NCBI GenBank assembly: GCA_038501625.1
Contig: JAZAYU010000179.1
Span: forward strand, 186,001 to 250,000
Source of the DNA: Corbicula japonica
Lineage: Eukaryota > Mollusca > Bivalvia > Venerida > Cyrenidae
Length of the DNA: 64,000 bases
Reading direction: 5' to 3'
Shown: positions 47,923-59,415 of the stretch, in pieces
How positions within the stretch are numbered: position 1 is the first letter of the stretch
How the letters are laid out: each line of letters opens with the position of its first letter
Position numbers and translations under genes: made by a program
Notes under the pieces: model-generated
What the model saw: only the letters and a program-made list of their open reading frames with translations
What the model was told of the DNA's origin: nothing
The model's database searches: none

Positions 47923-47996
47923 AAATAGATGTTCTAAGTTATAAAGCCATCACGAAAATGAAACGCATTGTACTTCTTCTAACTTTGTTAATTTCT

Positions 47997-48055
47997 ATAA
48001 ACTAGTCTCGTCAGCACAAACGGAGTTGTTTGTTTTTGTAGGGGTGTGTTGAGAC
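47997..48055. repeat. 59-bp direct repeat, copy 1 (candidate B1 of DIRS-like element)
   Basis: Starts ATAAACTAGTCTCGTCAGCA and ends GGTGTGTTGAGAC; the same 59 bases occur at 48752-48810. It begins 74 bases after the recombinase stop codon. Confidence 0.85.
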
Positions 48056-48751
48056 ATATAGTTCTCCGCGTTACAACGTATAGCGGAGAACGGTTGTCTC
48101 AAAATAGCCTGACCAAAAACTAGTTTGGTCAGTTGGATAGGGGGGGCGCTGTTTAGCGCGGGAAAATGACGTGTTTTGGCGGGGTCAAAACAGAGGTGGT
48201 CAATTCCACCGAGACTAATCAACGAGCAACATCGAATTTAATTTTCGCGATGGCATTTAACACATTCAGTGTACTTATTTGTAATTTACGAACACAAATC
48301 ATTTGTATTTGTTAAAATTGGATTTGTATTTGTTTAAGGGAGCATGTTGAGATATGTTCGTTGTCTCATATTTGGAGGGTTAGTCTCAGAAACACTTTAC
48401 GTGTTTCGCGCATGTTACGAACACAGGTTTCCTGCGATTTTTAAAAAAAAGAAAATATTAATAAAGAAAAGAAAAAGATATACGAGGTTTTTCCTGGACA
48501 GCTAGTAACCCTGTGAAACATATTCGATCTTATCTTATTCATGGTATTCGTAGTACTTAGGATCCATGAGTTTACAGATAAGATTGTGACAAGCTCAGTT
48601 GGGGGTGAAAATTATTTTTTCTTATTGGCATTGTATGTTATATTCGGATATTTGTAATCGTAGTGAAGAATTATCACTGTAACTGTTGTGGCATGTATTG
48701 GATTGGTTTGGTATGCTGTTTTTCACCCCCAAGTATCTGTTGTTGCTCAAA

Positions 48752-48810
48752 ATAAACTAGTCTCGTCAGCACAAACGGAGTTGTTTGTTTTTGTAGGGGT
48801 GTGTTGAGAC
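48752..48810. repeat. 59-bp direct repeat, copy 2 (candidate B2)
   Basis: Identical by eye to 47997-48055. The ~700 bp between the copies would be the A2 block if the element has split direct repeats. Its A1 partner would lie beyond the LINE insertion and cannot be checked here. Confidence 0.8.
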
Positions 48811-50340
48811 GCAAAGTTCAGATTTTCTTTCAGACAGTTCAAGTCCGCAATTCGATCAAGATTTACACAAACCGCAGTCACTATGCCTCATTTTATCATG
48901 TTGTGTCACGTATCTATCCGCTGAAGTAAAAACTGCATTTGGTAAAAGAATCAACTGTAAATTTATAAATGTACCAGCGATGAGCCGATTAGAATCGACA
49001 GAAAAAACTGCTATGACGTGATTTTCGACGACGTACATTTCTTGGAAAAAAAAGAGAAAATGTTGTAAAATATTGTCTGATCACACAGCTGATTTGTAAC
49101 CTAATTATTTCTATTTGGCAGATCTAAACCTTATTTTATTTTTTTCGGCGTTAGCTGTCTCAGCTCACTTTTGACCTAGTTTTTCGACCAATGAAATATT
49201 GTAAATAATACTCGTATTCTCTTATTATGCAGAGGGAAAATGAAATAAACTATTTCGATTGGTAGCTATTTACACCATAGAGGCATCTAGCAGGGTGGAG
49301 AGGTATCTAGTGGGATTTTTATTATTATGCAGCGGAAAAATAAAATAGATTATTTCGATTGGTGTTGTATTGGAGACAAACACATTTACGATTTAAATAA
49401 TCAGTTAAGTCAATACTGAAGGTTTAAATACAATTTTATATGGAATATTCTTGGGTGTCAGGTAAACACTTGCATACAATACACAGTGTAAAACGAAAGA
49501 GAAGTGTAGATATTTCTAATTCTTACTAGTTTCTTTCTAGTTTCTTTGATACTGTTCGTTGTAGTGTAGTGGCTAACACTCTCGCCTCACAAGCGGAGGC
49601 CCCTGGTTCAAAACTCAGGAGGGACACTTTTTTAAAGTTAATTACGTACAAGTTGGTAGATTTCGCTTTTGTAACAGGCTGTTTGTATTTATTTTTATTA
49701 AATTTCAAGGACATTTATTCATCTTGAGTTCTAACTCTACAAGAGGTATTTTATTGAAACTGCATAAATGTAGATCAAGACTTAATGTAAGACATTGCTT
49801 CTTTAATCGACTTGTTATCACTGTATGAAATTGTTGCATCAGCTTCAACATTTTTTTGAAAGACACTTTAAAATTTGTGAGTTGTCATGGTTCGGTGGCT
49901 TAAACTCTAGGTCATACTAAGAAGGCAGGGAGGGTTCGTCAACAGCTATAACAAGTAAAATAAAATACTAAACTGTGTCTGCTTCGCCTCTCTGTATTTC
50001 TTTCTTTCTTATATACATGTACATGTATATAAAGATCTTTTCCATCAACGCCGTTTATCTTTTTTAAAGATATTTCTTGTTATCGCCTTATCCTATTGTG
50101 CGGCGACGTCGTCGTCGGCAGTGTCCGGTAGTCCCCCAACTTTAACATGAAACTTAATGTTGCCTATAACTTTGAAAGTACTTGTCCTATTCACTTCATA
50201 TTTGAAATATATCATCAGCATGAACAATGCCATCTGTGACGACGAGAATGATAACTCCAGTTTCAATAATGTTTGAGTTATGCCCCTTTCAAATGCAACT
50301 TCAACATGAAAATTGTTCTGCCAGAAAACGTTCCAAAGCG
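48811..50340. other. Non-coding DNA with a 42-bp duplication
   Basis: No gene recognised. A ~42-bp unit (TTATTATGCAGnGGAAAA...TATTTCGATTGGT) occurs at 49222-49263 and 49322-49363. A tRNA-Val-like sequence lies at 49554. Confidence 0.5.
49554..49627 (+). tRNA. tRNA-Val(CAC)-like sequence, possibly a SINE head
   Basis: 74 nt. The D arm GTAGTGTAGTGGCTAACAC and anticodon arm with CCTCACAAG (anticodon CAC) match eukaryotic tRNA-Val. The acceptor pairs at six of seven positions (GTTCGTT / GAGGGAC), and the B box reads TGGTTCAAAAC. A T-run follows at once, fitting a Pol III terminator. T-stem pairing is imperfect, so a pseudogene or tRNA-derived SINE is likely. Confidence 0.55.
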
Positions 50341-50344
50341 GTAA

Positions 50345-50490
50345 CCCACCAGGTTCTAGTTTTCGTTGTTCGTGATGTCTATATTGGAATTGATCATTCC
50401 TGAAAACTTGAGCTCTATTTTTCTCTCTGTTTTTAAGCTCTGTGAGGGGCTGCGTGTCTGCAGTTTGGCAATTCCTTATCAGCATGCATG
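50345..50490 (-). repeat. Dispersed repeat family R1, partial copy 3
   Basis: Retains ACCAGGTTCTAGTTTTCG and the distal GGCAATTCCTTATCAGCATG part seen in the other copies. Confidence 0.5.
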
Positions 50491-50939
50491 TTTCACTTTT
50501 TCTGAAAAATTATATATAAATATAAAACATTTATATGTTTATTCAATACACTTTAAATAAATCATACAATTTAAAGACTTAGTTTAGTATAGATCCATAT
50601 ATATGTTACTGCATACTGAAAAATTATGGACATGTTCGGATTTTGAATAATCACAATGTCATGCGACGCTTAATTATTAAACATTTTCAAAACGGCATCC
50701 AATTACTCACCTACATATCACAAAAATAACGCATATAAAACAGTTTTCGTCTCATGTCATAAAGTTTACAACCTTATGCTACTGTTTTAAGAGTGCAATA
50801 AATATAATTTTATTAGGCAAACACTATTAAGTGCATTTATTATTATGCGTCTATTATATCTGTTGCGTACAATTAAGATATTAACTGAAAACATTATCAG
50901 ATTGAAATATTAAGGACTTATATCATTAAAAAGATTAAA

Positions 50940-51225
50940 AAAAATCATTCAGCTGTGTTGGAAGGCTGTCTTCTGTGATATGAGAACCTGTTGGGGCAAG
51001 TGTGAGGTTTGTGCACCATAGAACCTGGTTTAAACCCGCAGTGGCAAATTGTTTTGCCATTGACCGTACCAAGGCGGTAACCCGAAGGGTTCTCCTTTTT
51101 GTCGCGTCTTATTTGAATTAGACATACGAACTTATGAAAACGGGCTTTCTTTTCCTCTATTCCTTTTCGCTGGGTAGGAGGTTGTGTTTTGTGGGTGTGG
51201 CAATTCCTGATGTGCCTATTTTACA
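50940..51225 (-). repeat. Dispersed repeat family R1, copy 4
   Basis: Contains GAACCTGTTGGGGCAAGTGT, TAGAACCTGGTTTAAACCC, GGCAAATTGTTTTGCCATTG and AAGGCGGTAACCCGAAGGGT, matching the reverse complement of the 1.9-kb copy. Confidence 0.75.
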
Positions 51226-52470
51226 TTTTTAAAGTTTTTTTTTTACTTTTTTATTTTCTTATTAAAATATTTGTATGGGCAGAACTTATAAAAATAAAAA
51301 TGTTTTCCTTTATTTAGTTTCCTGAAATGTTCAATGAGGAACAATTTATGTTAACTGTAAAGCATTCTCTTGAATAAATTGATAAAGAAACTCTTCGAGA
51401 TCCGAACTTCTTTTTCTGTTCCAAGGTATTCATAGAAAAGTTTACACTCTCATTAACAGGCAACCAAAGAATCTATGAAGCTTTAAGGAAACTAACTCGC
51501 AAGTGGCAAGTGCTTTGATAATGACCAAGCCTAGACTACAATATTTATCTGAAGAGTTGAAATAAGTCATATTAATATAATTATTATCTAACTATGTCTC
51601 TTCTACTTAATTGTAGACCGTTGATTTTCCTCAGTATGTCATTAAATGTGATTATATTAGTAAAGTGCATGTGCTATAGTAATGAAGTTGTATTTTTAAT
51701 TTAATAAGAGCAGGTGTCCATGTACTATTATCAACAGCAGAACAAAAGAAACAAATCAAGCTTGATTTATCTGAGTGCGTCGGTATGTTAACATTGTTTG
51801 AAAAAAAACTTAAAAGGGAATTGCGACGCATATGTGACTTTAGTACGCGTACTTCAATTCAAAGGGTAACAATTATACATTTTACAAGGTTCGCTCCATA
51901 TAGAATTATCGTGTATTCGAATAAAAAAAATCTCTTAAAAAGTAAATTTGTAGAAAAAATGCGCTTTAGAAATCACTGTCAACTTAACCACGCAGGGATT
52001 GGGGAACCTCGCCGCATCTTTAGAAATCACATGCTACCTCGCCACAACTTAAGTCTCACAAAGTCTGTAGCGATAAAGATGAAAGAGGTTCACACAGACT
52101 AAGAACCTATTGTATAACACAAAGAAAAAAACATGGCACCGGACTTCCACCATGGAACGGTAAGCCGGAAACAGGTTGTAGAAGCGCAAAATTTAATTGG
52201 TAAGTTTCACTGCCGTCGACTCTTGGAAACAAATTAAACGGATCTGTAAAGCATTTCAGCTGAAGAAAGGTAAGCAATTTTTTTGTTTCACGCAAGTCTA
52301 TACCTTTAAACAGTTCTGCAAATTGTTTCTCAACATCAATTGTTGTCTTATTTAAAAACAAAACACGAGAATGCGTTAACCACAACATGTTTATGTTATA
52401 ATTAAGATGACAAAATAAAACTAGGCTTTCATAGAAAATTTTACCACAAAAACATTCATATCCTGTTTAT
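51226..52470. other. Non-coding DNA
   Basis: No supported gene. An open stretch at 51785-52102 has no recognisable character and holds a short internal duplication (TTTAGAAATCAC). Confidence 0.45.
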
Positions 52471-52474
52471 TTGG

Positions 52475-52482
52475 TATTTAAG
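52475..52482 (+). promoter_or_regulatory. Candidate TATA box of the cysteine-rich peptide gene
   Basis: TATTTAAG 47 bases before the ATG, a plausible position for a short 5' leader. No other promoter element was identified. Confidence 0.4.
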
Positions 52483-52528
52483 CCGTCGTGCATCTCATGA
52501 TATAATAATTGATTGGCAACTCCACAAA

Positions 52529-52601
52529 ATGAATAAACTGTTTCTGGCTGTTCTTCTTGTGGGTTGTGTTGCTGTGCTTATTTTGCCAAAAGGAGCAGAA
52601 G
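52529..52601 (+). CDS. Exon 1: signal peptide
   Basis: ATG to GAAG|GTATGT, leaving phase 1. A Lys follows the initiator region, then a ~16-residue hydrophobic core. Confidence 0.7.
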
Positions 52602-54441
52602 GTATGTACCTTGTCGGAAGGTTATAAAAGTGAGATTGTAAACCAGTCTCAAATCTCAAGGATCTGATTGGCTGAAATGGCGACTGGTCGCCATTTCAGC
52701 CAATCAGATGCTTGAGATTTGAGACTGGTTTTCATGCTCAAGTTTATAACCTTGGACACTGATTCTGATTTGTTTAAAGAAATGGGAATATTTTCGGATT
52801 TGGACATCATTAAAATATGTATCACTGTAACTATTTAATGTCCGAATGAGACTGGCCTTAAAAAATCAAAGGACACATAAAAAATCAACATGAATGTAAA
52901 TTGCTGAAGGTTGAATGATTTTTACTCTGCAAAACTGGCAAAATTAGACAGCATTGTATTGGAAATTGCTTTTTTATTTGATAACGTTATTTTTTTCTTT
53001 TATTAATTTAAAATCACTCGATTTATTTATAACAAGTGAATTCTTTCTGTAATTCAGATGCGAAAATTAGGCTTTTTTGCTTTAAATGGGAAAACACTCA
53101 GTAAGATATCATAATAATAATTGCTTATAAATCGTTTGAATAAATTCTAGTATATAAGGTAGCCGAATGTATGATATATGTTTTCTAGACAGAACGATGG
53201 GATATTTAACATGTACGACTCAATCACGCGGGTTGCACGTCACGAACCTGTTTTGTACCATATTGTTAAGGAGAGCGTGAATATAAAGAAAAAAGTGAAA
53301 TAAACACATCAGTTATCGCTAAACTCAGAAAACCTAGCCTCACCACGCAGCGAAAAAGTAGAGGAAACGAAAGCATCAGTTTATAAGAATATCAATTTCA
53401 AATAGGACAATACAAACAATTAGCGAAACAGAGAACCCTTGGGCTTACCGCCATGTAACGGTCAGTGGCAAAATAATCACGCTTGCTCCAACAGGTTCTA
53501 TATGAAAACAAAAACAAAACACAAGTTGTCTTGGTGAAATAAGTCCAACTCACCCATCAGCTCAAAAAACAGCGCGATACATGTATAAGTGAATAGCGTT
53601 GTAAATTATCTGCAATACACAGTTACAATAGTGTCGTGTTAGTGTACAGTGAAAACAATTTATTAATTCGTGGCAATCTGTTCACCACTCAATCAACTTG
53701 TTACAGCACAGGTCTACGACAGGTGTCCTTGCAGATACCGATACTGTAGTCGTAATGAGATCAGCAGCGGTCCATGTCCATCAGGAGGATATAACATGGT
53801 TCGATGCTGTCCAGGATATTTCCCAGGATAGAATAAGGTGAGAAAGACAAGTTCGTGTTGCAGTTACAAATATCACAATGCGATAAAATGGTATCTAAGG
53901 ATTCGTTTACTGTCAAATTTAGTCCATACAAATATTGTGAAAGTATTAAAAAACACGATTGTAGTGTAGAATTTATAGACGTGACCTTTCACTTTATTAA
54001 AAATTTATTAGAAAATAATTTATTAAAGATGATGTTGATTTTAATGATTGGTTCGAACGGCTCAAGTGACTATATCCTGTTCTCTGATGATTAACATTAT
54101 GATTAGAAGAACGTTACTTTAAGAGTCTTACTGTACCTGTAGTAGACAATACTGGATGCATACATCATTTTATGTAGACATAAAATACATTTTTCAAATT
54201 CAAATTTAGGCACTTTTGCAGTTGACCATTGGTATCGATTTGAAAGAGTAATTAAAAAACAGTAAGTACAGACTGGATTGAAAAAATGCGTTTCACATCA
54301 GCTTAACAATTTCTTAAGAACATCTTGTGCAGCATCTTAATCTGTTGTGTTTTCTTTTTCAGATGCTGAAGTATTCCATATTTAGCGGTACAGCTTATAT
54401 ATCAAGAGATTTATCTGTACACAATTATAACTTGCAATAAA
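52529..54441 (+). CDS. Three-exon gene for a secreted six-cysteine peptide (AMP/defensin-like)
   Basis: Exon 1 (52529-52601) encodes 24 residues: MNKLF followed by a hydrophobic run to PKGAE, a clear signal peptide, with donor GAAG|GTATGT. Exon 2 coding (53707-53831) starts after GTTACAG, completes an Ala codon and adds 40 residues, giving 65 in total. Exon 2 probably ends at 53837 (AATAAG|GTGAGA). A non-coding exon from 54363 holds AATAAA at 54436-54441. The mature part is basic and glycine/tyrosine-rich, with six Cys at residues 31, 33, 38, 48, 58 and 59 (C-x1-C-x4-C-x9-C-x9-CC), three possible disulfides. Secreted small basic Cys-rich peptides of molluscs are often antimicrobial. The spacing does not match big defensin, mytilin or other families as I recall them, so the family is unassigned. 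Confidence 0.66.
52619..52752. mobile_element. Hairpin MITE in intron 1 of the peptide gene
   Basis: Near-perfect inverted arms of ~60 bp (AAGGTTATAAA..., AACCAGTCTCAAATCTCAAG, CTGATTGGCTGAAATGGCGAC and complements) with a minimal loop. Confidence 0.85.
53335..53600 (+). repeat. Dispersed repeat family R1, copy 5 (intron of peptide gene)
   Basis: Contains TTACCGCCATGTAACGGTCA, GTGGCAAAATAA, CTTGCTCCAACAGGTTCT and ACAAGTTGTCTTGGTGAAAT, as in the 1.9-kb copy, but lacks the central GTTTAAACCAGG part. Confidence 0.7.
53707..53831 (+). CDS. Exon 2: mature cysteine-rich peptide
   Basis: Acceptor GTTACAG|CACAGG; using the alternative AG five bases later gives an early stop. The exon codes for all six cysteines and ends TAG at 53829-53831. 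Confidence 0.68.
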
Positions 54442-54445
54442 ATGA
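54363..54445 (+). other. Probable 3' untranslated exon with poly(A) signal
   Basis: Follows a pyrimidine-rich acceptor (TTTTCTTTTTCAG) and ends with AATAAA at 54436-54441. Confidence 0.5.
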
Positions 54446-54449
54446 TTAA

Positions 54450-57400
54450 TCGATTCATTGCTTTTTTTCTCTTGTCTATTTTGGATTTGTTGATTTCAAT
54501 CACTACATGTACATTAACTTTGAAGAGAGATGTCATTTTACATATAAGCACATTAAAGCCAGTTTCTGTCCCAAAACCACCTTACAGTTTATCATTTTAA
54601 TACTCTGGCAATAACAACATTCAATGCTGTTTAAATGTAGATACTCTCGCGTTACAAAATAGTATTAAAGCGACATATAATGTGCAGCAAAAATAACCTT
54701 TAATTTTAAATACAAGGGACACCTAAGTATTGCAAGCGATATTGCATGCATTTCATGAGTCCCCTTACTGGAGTTAAGCCCAATAAATGATTTGCATATT
54801 CAAAGTTATTGACTAGACCTTTGACCTACGGAGTTATTATAAAATGTTGTGCATAATCCTGCTCAATGAAACCGATCCTGCAATATTTGCCGTGTTCGTA
54901 GGCTTTAAAAGTTCTCTATCATTTTTTATCAACCTAAAATACTGCAAGGCGTATGTATATGGGTTTATTAATAAATAAAAACAATTATGTATGAATTTTA
55001 GTTATTTTATTCAAGTTTAAACCAATTCTGTCAAACTTAAATAAGACTCATACACACGAAGCTAACTATTCCATAGGTAATTGTCCGAGGCGATAGATTT
55101 GATACTTCCGATTCAATTTTTTTTGTTTATGATCACTTTTATCTTACCAGTTTATGATGTAAATCAATTTTGTGCATTAATAGAAGCCATCTGTTGTAAA
55201 TTTTGTGATATTTGATGATTTTAGATACTCCATGGGACTGATATATCTACTGTTCACTGGGAGTTGGAATGATTTATGCTGTTCTGTGACAGTTACATTG
55301 GTCTTGATGCAGTCTTTAGATACAGGATGGTGGCTATGGGAGGTCCTGATTGAAAACAACACAGTTCTTTTCAGTGTCTACACATTTCATGCCAATAACT
55401 AATGGGTTTTCTTGTTTTGATGTCAGGTCTGATGTCTGAGATGACTTTGGTCGCAGCGTACAAACAGTCCCAGAACTGCCCTCACAGTCTGGAGTGGTGA
55501 AGCTTCTTCTATCCACAATTGCTTTGGGTAGGATACCATAGAGAACTCATCTGCAGTCGTTCCAGTATCAGGAGGTTGCTGCATAGTATATTCAACTAGA
55601 ACTGGCAATCTTCACAGCCTGATTTCATGGATCATTATGTGTGGAACCTTGAAGCCTGTCGGGACTTGTTGTCTCTCATTGCTGATCATCTTAAAGTTGT
55701 GAATAATGTGACTGTAAGTGTTGGTATAAAGAAATTCTGCAATGAACTTCATTTTATGCCTAGATTTGGCATTTTAAGCTTCCAATGAATGTATTTTAAT
55801 AAGACATTAGAGATCACCACTGATAATGCAATCACCTGGTGTGGTTCAGTGGAATGCTAGGTTATTGGACCATAGAATTTCTACAGTAGCAGATGTTTTC
55901 TTGGCCTTATATCTTGATCAGAATAGGGTAAACTGTTAACTAAGCCATCTCTTTTATCTGTTGTTATTCAGATAGTCATTTCATTTATTGATGATAAATA
56001 AATAATTTATTTCAAAATCAGCTTCAGTTTGCATATGAACTCAACTTTGAAATTATTATTTAATTACAAAAAAGAGAGAAATATGAAAATAATTTTTTGG
56101 GGGTCAAAATTAATAAGTGATGTCATTTTCTGAATCTTACCATTTAATGAATGATAATATTTTTTATTTGGTGAGAAAATTGTAACAAATACGAGAGATA
56201 TTGAAATTTTAGTTTTGGCATTTTGATACATTTGCTCGGGCGGGGACATACAGTGGCATTCTTTAAGCTATCATATCTCTGCATGAAATCATGATAAACT
56301 TTCAAGTGACACCTCATTTTCATGGTTATAAAACATACTTTAAATATTCAGTAAATTTGACAGGTACAGATTTTCAATATTTCTGAAATTTAATTAATTA
56401 TTTAAATTTTTATTTAACTTTTTAAATAAAAATTTTAAAAATAAAAAAAATTAAATTTCTGGCAAAACTCATTATTCACATTCATTTTCTGGTAGATGCT
56501 ATTTAGTACACTACAGTGCTTTTCATTTCATGAGAAAATTCCAATAAATAAAAAAGTTATGGTAGAATGAAGTTTGGATATTTACAAAATTGGCGGGCCA
56601 TTATTTACTGAAATTTCTGTCTATACATGCTGTAGAAAATAGGCTGTCATTCATTTGATTTATATGCAGTCATGCTCAAACTTGGCCTCTAAGCTCAGCA
56701 TACATTGAATATGGTGTACATGAATTATTTTAGTGTTTTGAAAACATTTCTTGGTTAAATAGGAACGAGAACACAGTTTTTACCCCTTCGGTTACCCACA
56801 ATAAGGAAGTACTTACACTGTAAAAGAGTCCTCTTTTTGAGGATGAATACTGATTGAATTTTGAATGAAGAGTACTGATTAAATGGCATTTTTTGTACAG
56901 AGTAGGTCTGAAGCATGAAGTAAATGTCAAATTTTAGTGAATTTTAATGATAGATTGTTGTAAATCAGCCTTTGAACAGGGGTTATTTTGGCCTGTTTAC
57001 TGCCGAAATTGTTTAGCTGTCAAACCAGCCGACACACTTTTGAAATTATTGCACAAGGAAGCCGGTCAAGGTACCCTTTCTTGCGGCTAGAATATGTCGC
57101 ATTGGATAGTATTACAAAGTTCAGGTGAGATTTTTCTATTCGGGACGTTTATAAAAATGTTCTGTTCACAAATGCTTATATGAAACATATAGGGAAAAAA
57201 ACTGTGTTCTTAGGCCACTTATACACTGTACCATATTAATGTCACTATTTTATATGATGCTCAATTTCTCAGTATTTTATTAGTAAGTTGTTTGTGCGGA
57301 ATAGGATCATGTTTGTCACAAGAAATAAAGAAATATTGAGCCTTTATATGACAAAAAATATGAAATTCACATTGGGTTTCACAAAAGGTACCGAGACACA

Positions 57401-58060
57401 TTCAACGCCAACATTCTGAGCAAGTCTACCCAGTTCCAAAAAGACCGAGAAGCTATCAAGACAAATACGCTGGCCAAGTCTGAACACAATCGGAAGAAAA
57501 TTGTGGCCTCTAACGTTGGGCTGAAATAAGAGTAAGGATTTGACACTGATATCGTACAGCGCATGAAAAATGCCACAATACCTTTTTCTACAAGCTCAGT
57601 TACAAAACGAACCAGTGAAACTGCTAGACTCAACAAACACAGAACAATAAAATAGCTGTAACAATTTTCGAATGCTCATTCAAAATTTTGACTTTACAAG
57701 AAAGTCTAAGAGATTGCAACACTCTCCGCCGCATTAGGGGGTGTAAACGAGTTCTGCTGTTGAAAAGAAAATGAAAATTAAAAAAAAAGTTTTTGTATGA
57801 AACATGTTCCATACCGAGCTCGCCATTTATTAATATAACTATAACATATAAATTTTCCACTGCCTTGTAATACGTAGTCAACGCGTAAATTTTAAATGTA
57901 ATCTAAAAATATGGTCGAGTGTTGAGTAATTGCAAATTATGTTGTTTTTTTCTTTAGTAACAGATTAACCGTAACTCTCTCCCACCTCTTCTACTGGCAC
58001 ATAAACCCCAATTATGTGTTTAATTTATAGTTTTACATTATGTGTTCATGAAGAAACTAA
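54450..58060. other. Non-coding AT-rich DNA
   Basis: No supported gene. 55200-55740 is less AT-rich and has several short open stretches on both strands, but none shows a family motif; it may be transcribed or a decayed repeat. 56390-56460 is an AT-only palindromic stretch. Confidence 0.45.
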
Positions 58061-58110
58061 GGCCGGTATTCCATGGTTCCGTGATGCGTGTTCCGTGTCC
58101 ACGATTTTTC

Positions 58111-58222
58111 ACTCACCGAAGATATCGTTGGGTATATTCCATACCTCCGTGTCCGTTCCACGAATACGTACGCGGAACGGACACGGAGGTATGGAATATA
58201 CCCAACGATGTCTTTGGTGAGT
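58111..58222. mobile_element. Near-perfect hairpin element
   Basis: Arms 58111-58159 and 58174-58222 pair over ~49 bp with two or three mismatches, leaving a 14-base loop. Weaker outer pairing (CCATGGTTCCG / CGGAACTATGG) extends the element to about 58066-58250. The overlapping open stretches only read the palindrome. Confidence 0.85.
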
Positions 58223-58379
58223 AAAATATCGCGGAAACGGAACTATGGATTACAAGCCTCAAGCAACATAATCTTATAAGTTAACGTTGTTCCAAGAGCG
58301 AGATCTTTGGCCACTCGACTCTTTTCTTGCTGCCTTCCTCGATGGCATCTTGAAGACAAATGACATTCCTATGTCGGCT

Positions 58380-58795
58380 CAACTTTTATATAATCCAGAG
58401 GTCAGTGCGCACACCGTGCGTTGTAAGTGCGGAGCACGTACTTGCACGGTAAGATCCGCCTGAGTTCTGTGCGCGTTTTGGACAGTTGAACTGAGGAAGC
58501 ATGGACCACGCACGAACCACGCACTTATTACGTGCGCGGCACGGACATTTGGATTTTTTAAAAGAATAGCGGAGGCAGTGCGTTATGCGCTCGTGGACGT
58601 ACAGGACACGTGCGTCATCCGTACCGGGGGTGAATCCGTAGCCCGCTCGCAGCTCGTACGCAGAGAAAGTTTTGCATGCACTAAAATGCTACGGCGTGTC
58701 TGCGTGCTCCAAAATCCGTACGGATCCCCGAATTTGGCAAACGTTTTTGCACGTAGACAGCACGCACTTGCAAGTACGGGGCTTTAATGAAGGCA
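58380..58795. repeat. CpG- and ACGT-rich block
   Basis: Words such as GTGCGTTGTAAGTGCGGAGC, GCACGTA, CACGCACTTATTACGTGCGC and CCGTACGGAT recur in both orientations. CpG content is far above the surrounding AT-rich DNA. No gene is convincing. It may be the body of the same mobile element as the 58.1-kb hairpin. Confidence 0.55.
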
Positions 58796-59415
58796 CTTTG
58801 TGTTAATGATGTTATCGATGATATCTGATGTAAAGCACAGACGGTGTATCGAAAAATCTAGCTCGAGCTCCAAAGAAAAACGTAAATGGGGTCAACAGAC
58901 TTTGATATTGTTTAAAGCTAGAAATGCATATTACTGCTCACGCATTTTTTTTCAGGGAATACGTCAATTCAGATCGACATCGGCGAACACATCGCAGGGA
59001 AACACATGGCTTGTTTTAATATGTCACACAGATGATGAAGCATATCTCTGGCTGACCTGACCGATGGTGAAGTGTTTATAGGTTTCACGAACAAGCTAAT
59101 TTCCTTTCATATTATCGCTTTAATCTGACAGGATCGCTCTTTTTTTAGCCAACAGCTGAATAGGCGAGGCAGGTATCAACCTTTTACCAGGTGTAGTAGT
59201 AGGCATTTTACGTACATAAACATAAGTTACTTGCCTTTATAGAGCGTTCGGAAAATGTAAACATGCTATAAACCGAACATGCCTTTGAATACACTTATTA
59301 TTGAAAGTGAAGACGAAGCCATCAAGGTTTTAACTGATGTGAAATCCCGAACGGGCTTAATTGCCAAGTCCACAAAAAGATTCGATTTTATTAAGTAAGA
59401 GTAGATGCTTTATGT

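Noticed and set aside
58014..58279. Three overlapping ORFs around the 58-kb hairpin
   Set aside because: They read through the palindrome in three frames, which forces mirrored peptides.
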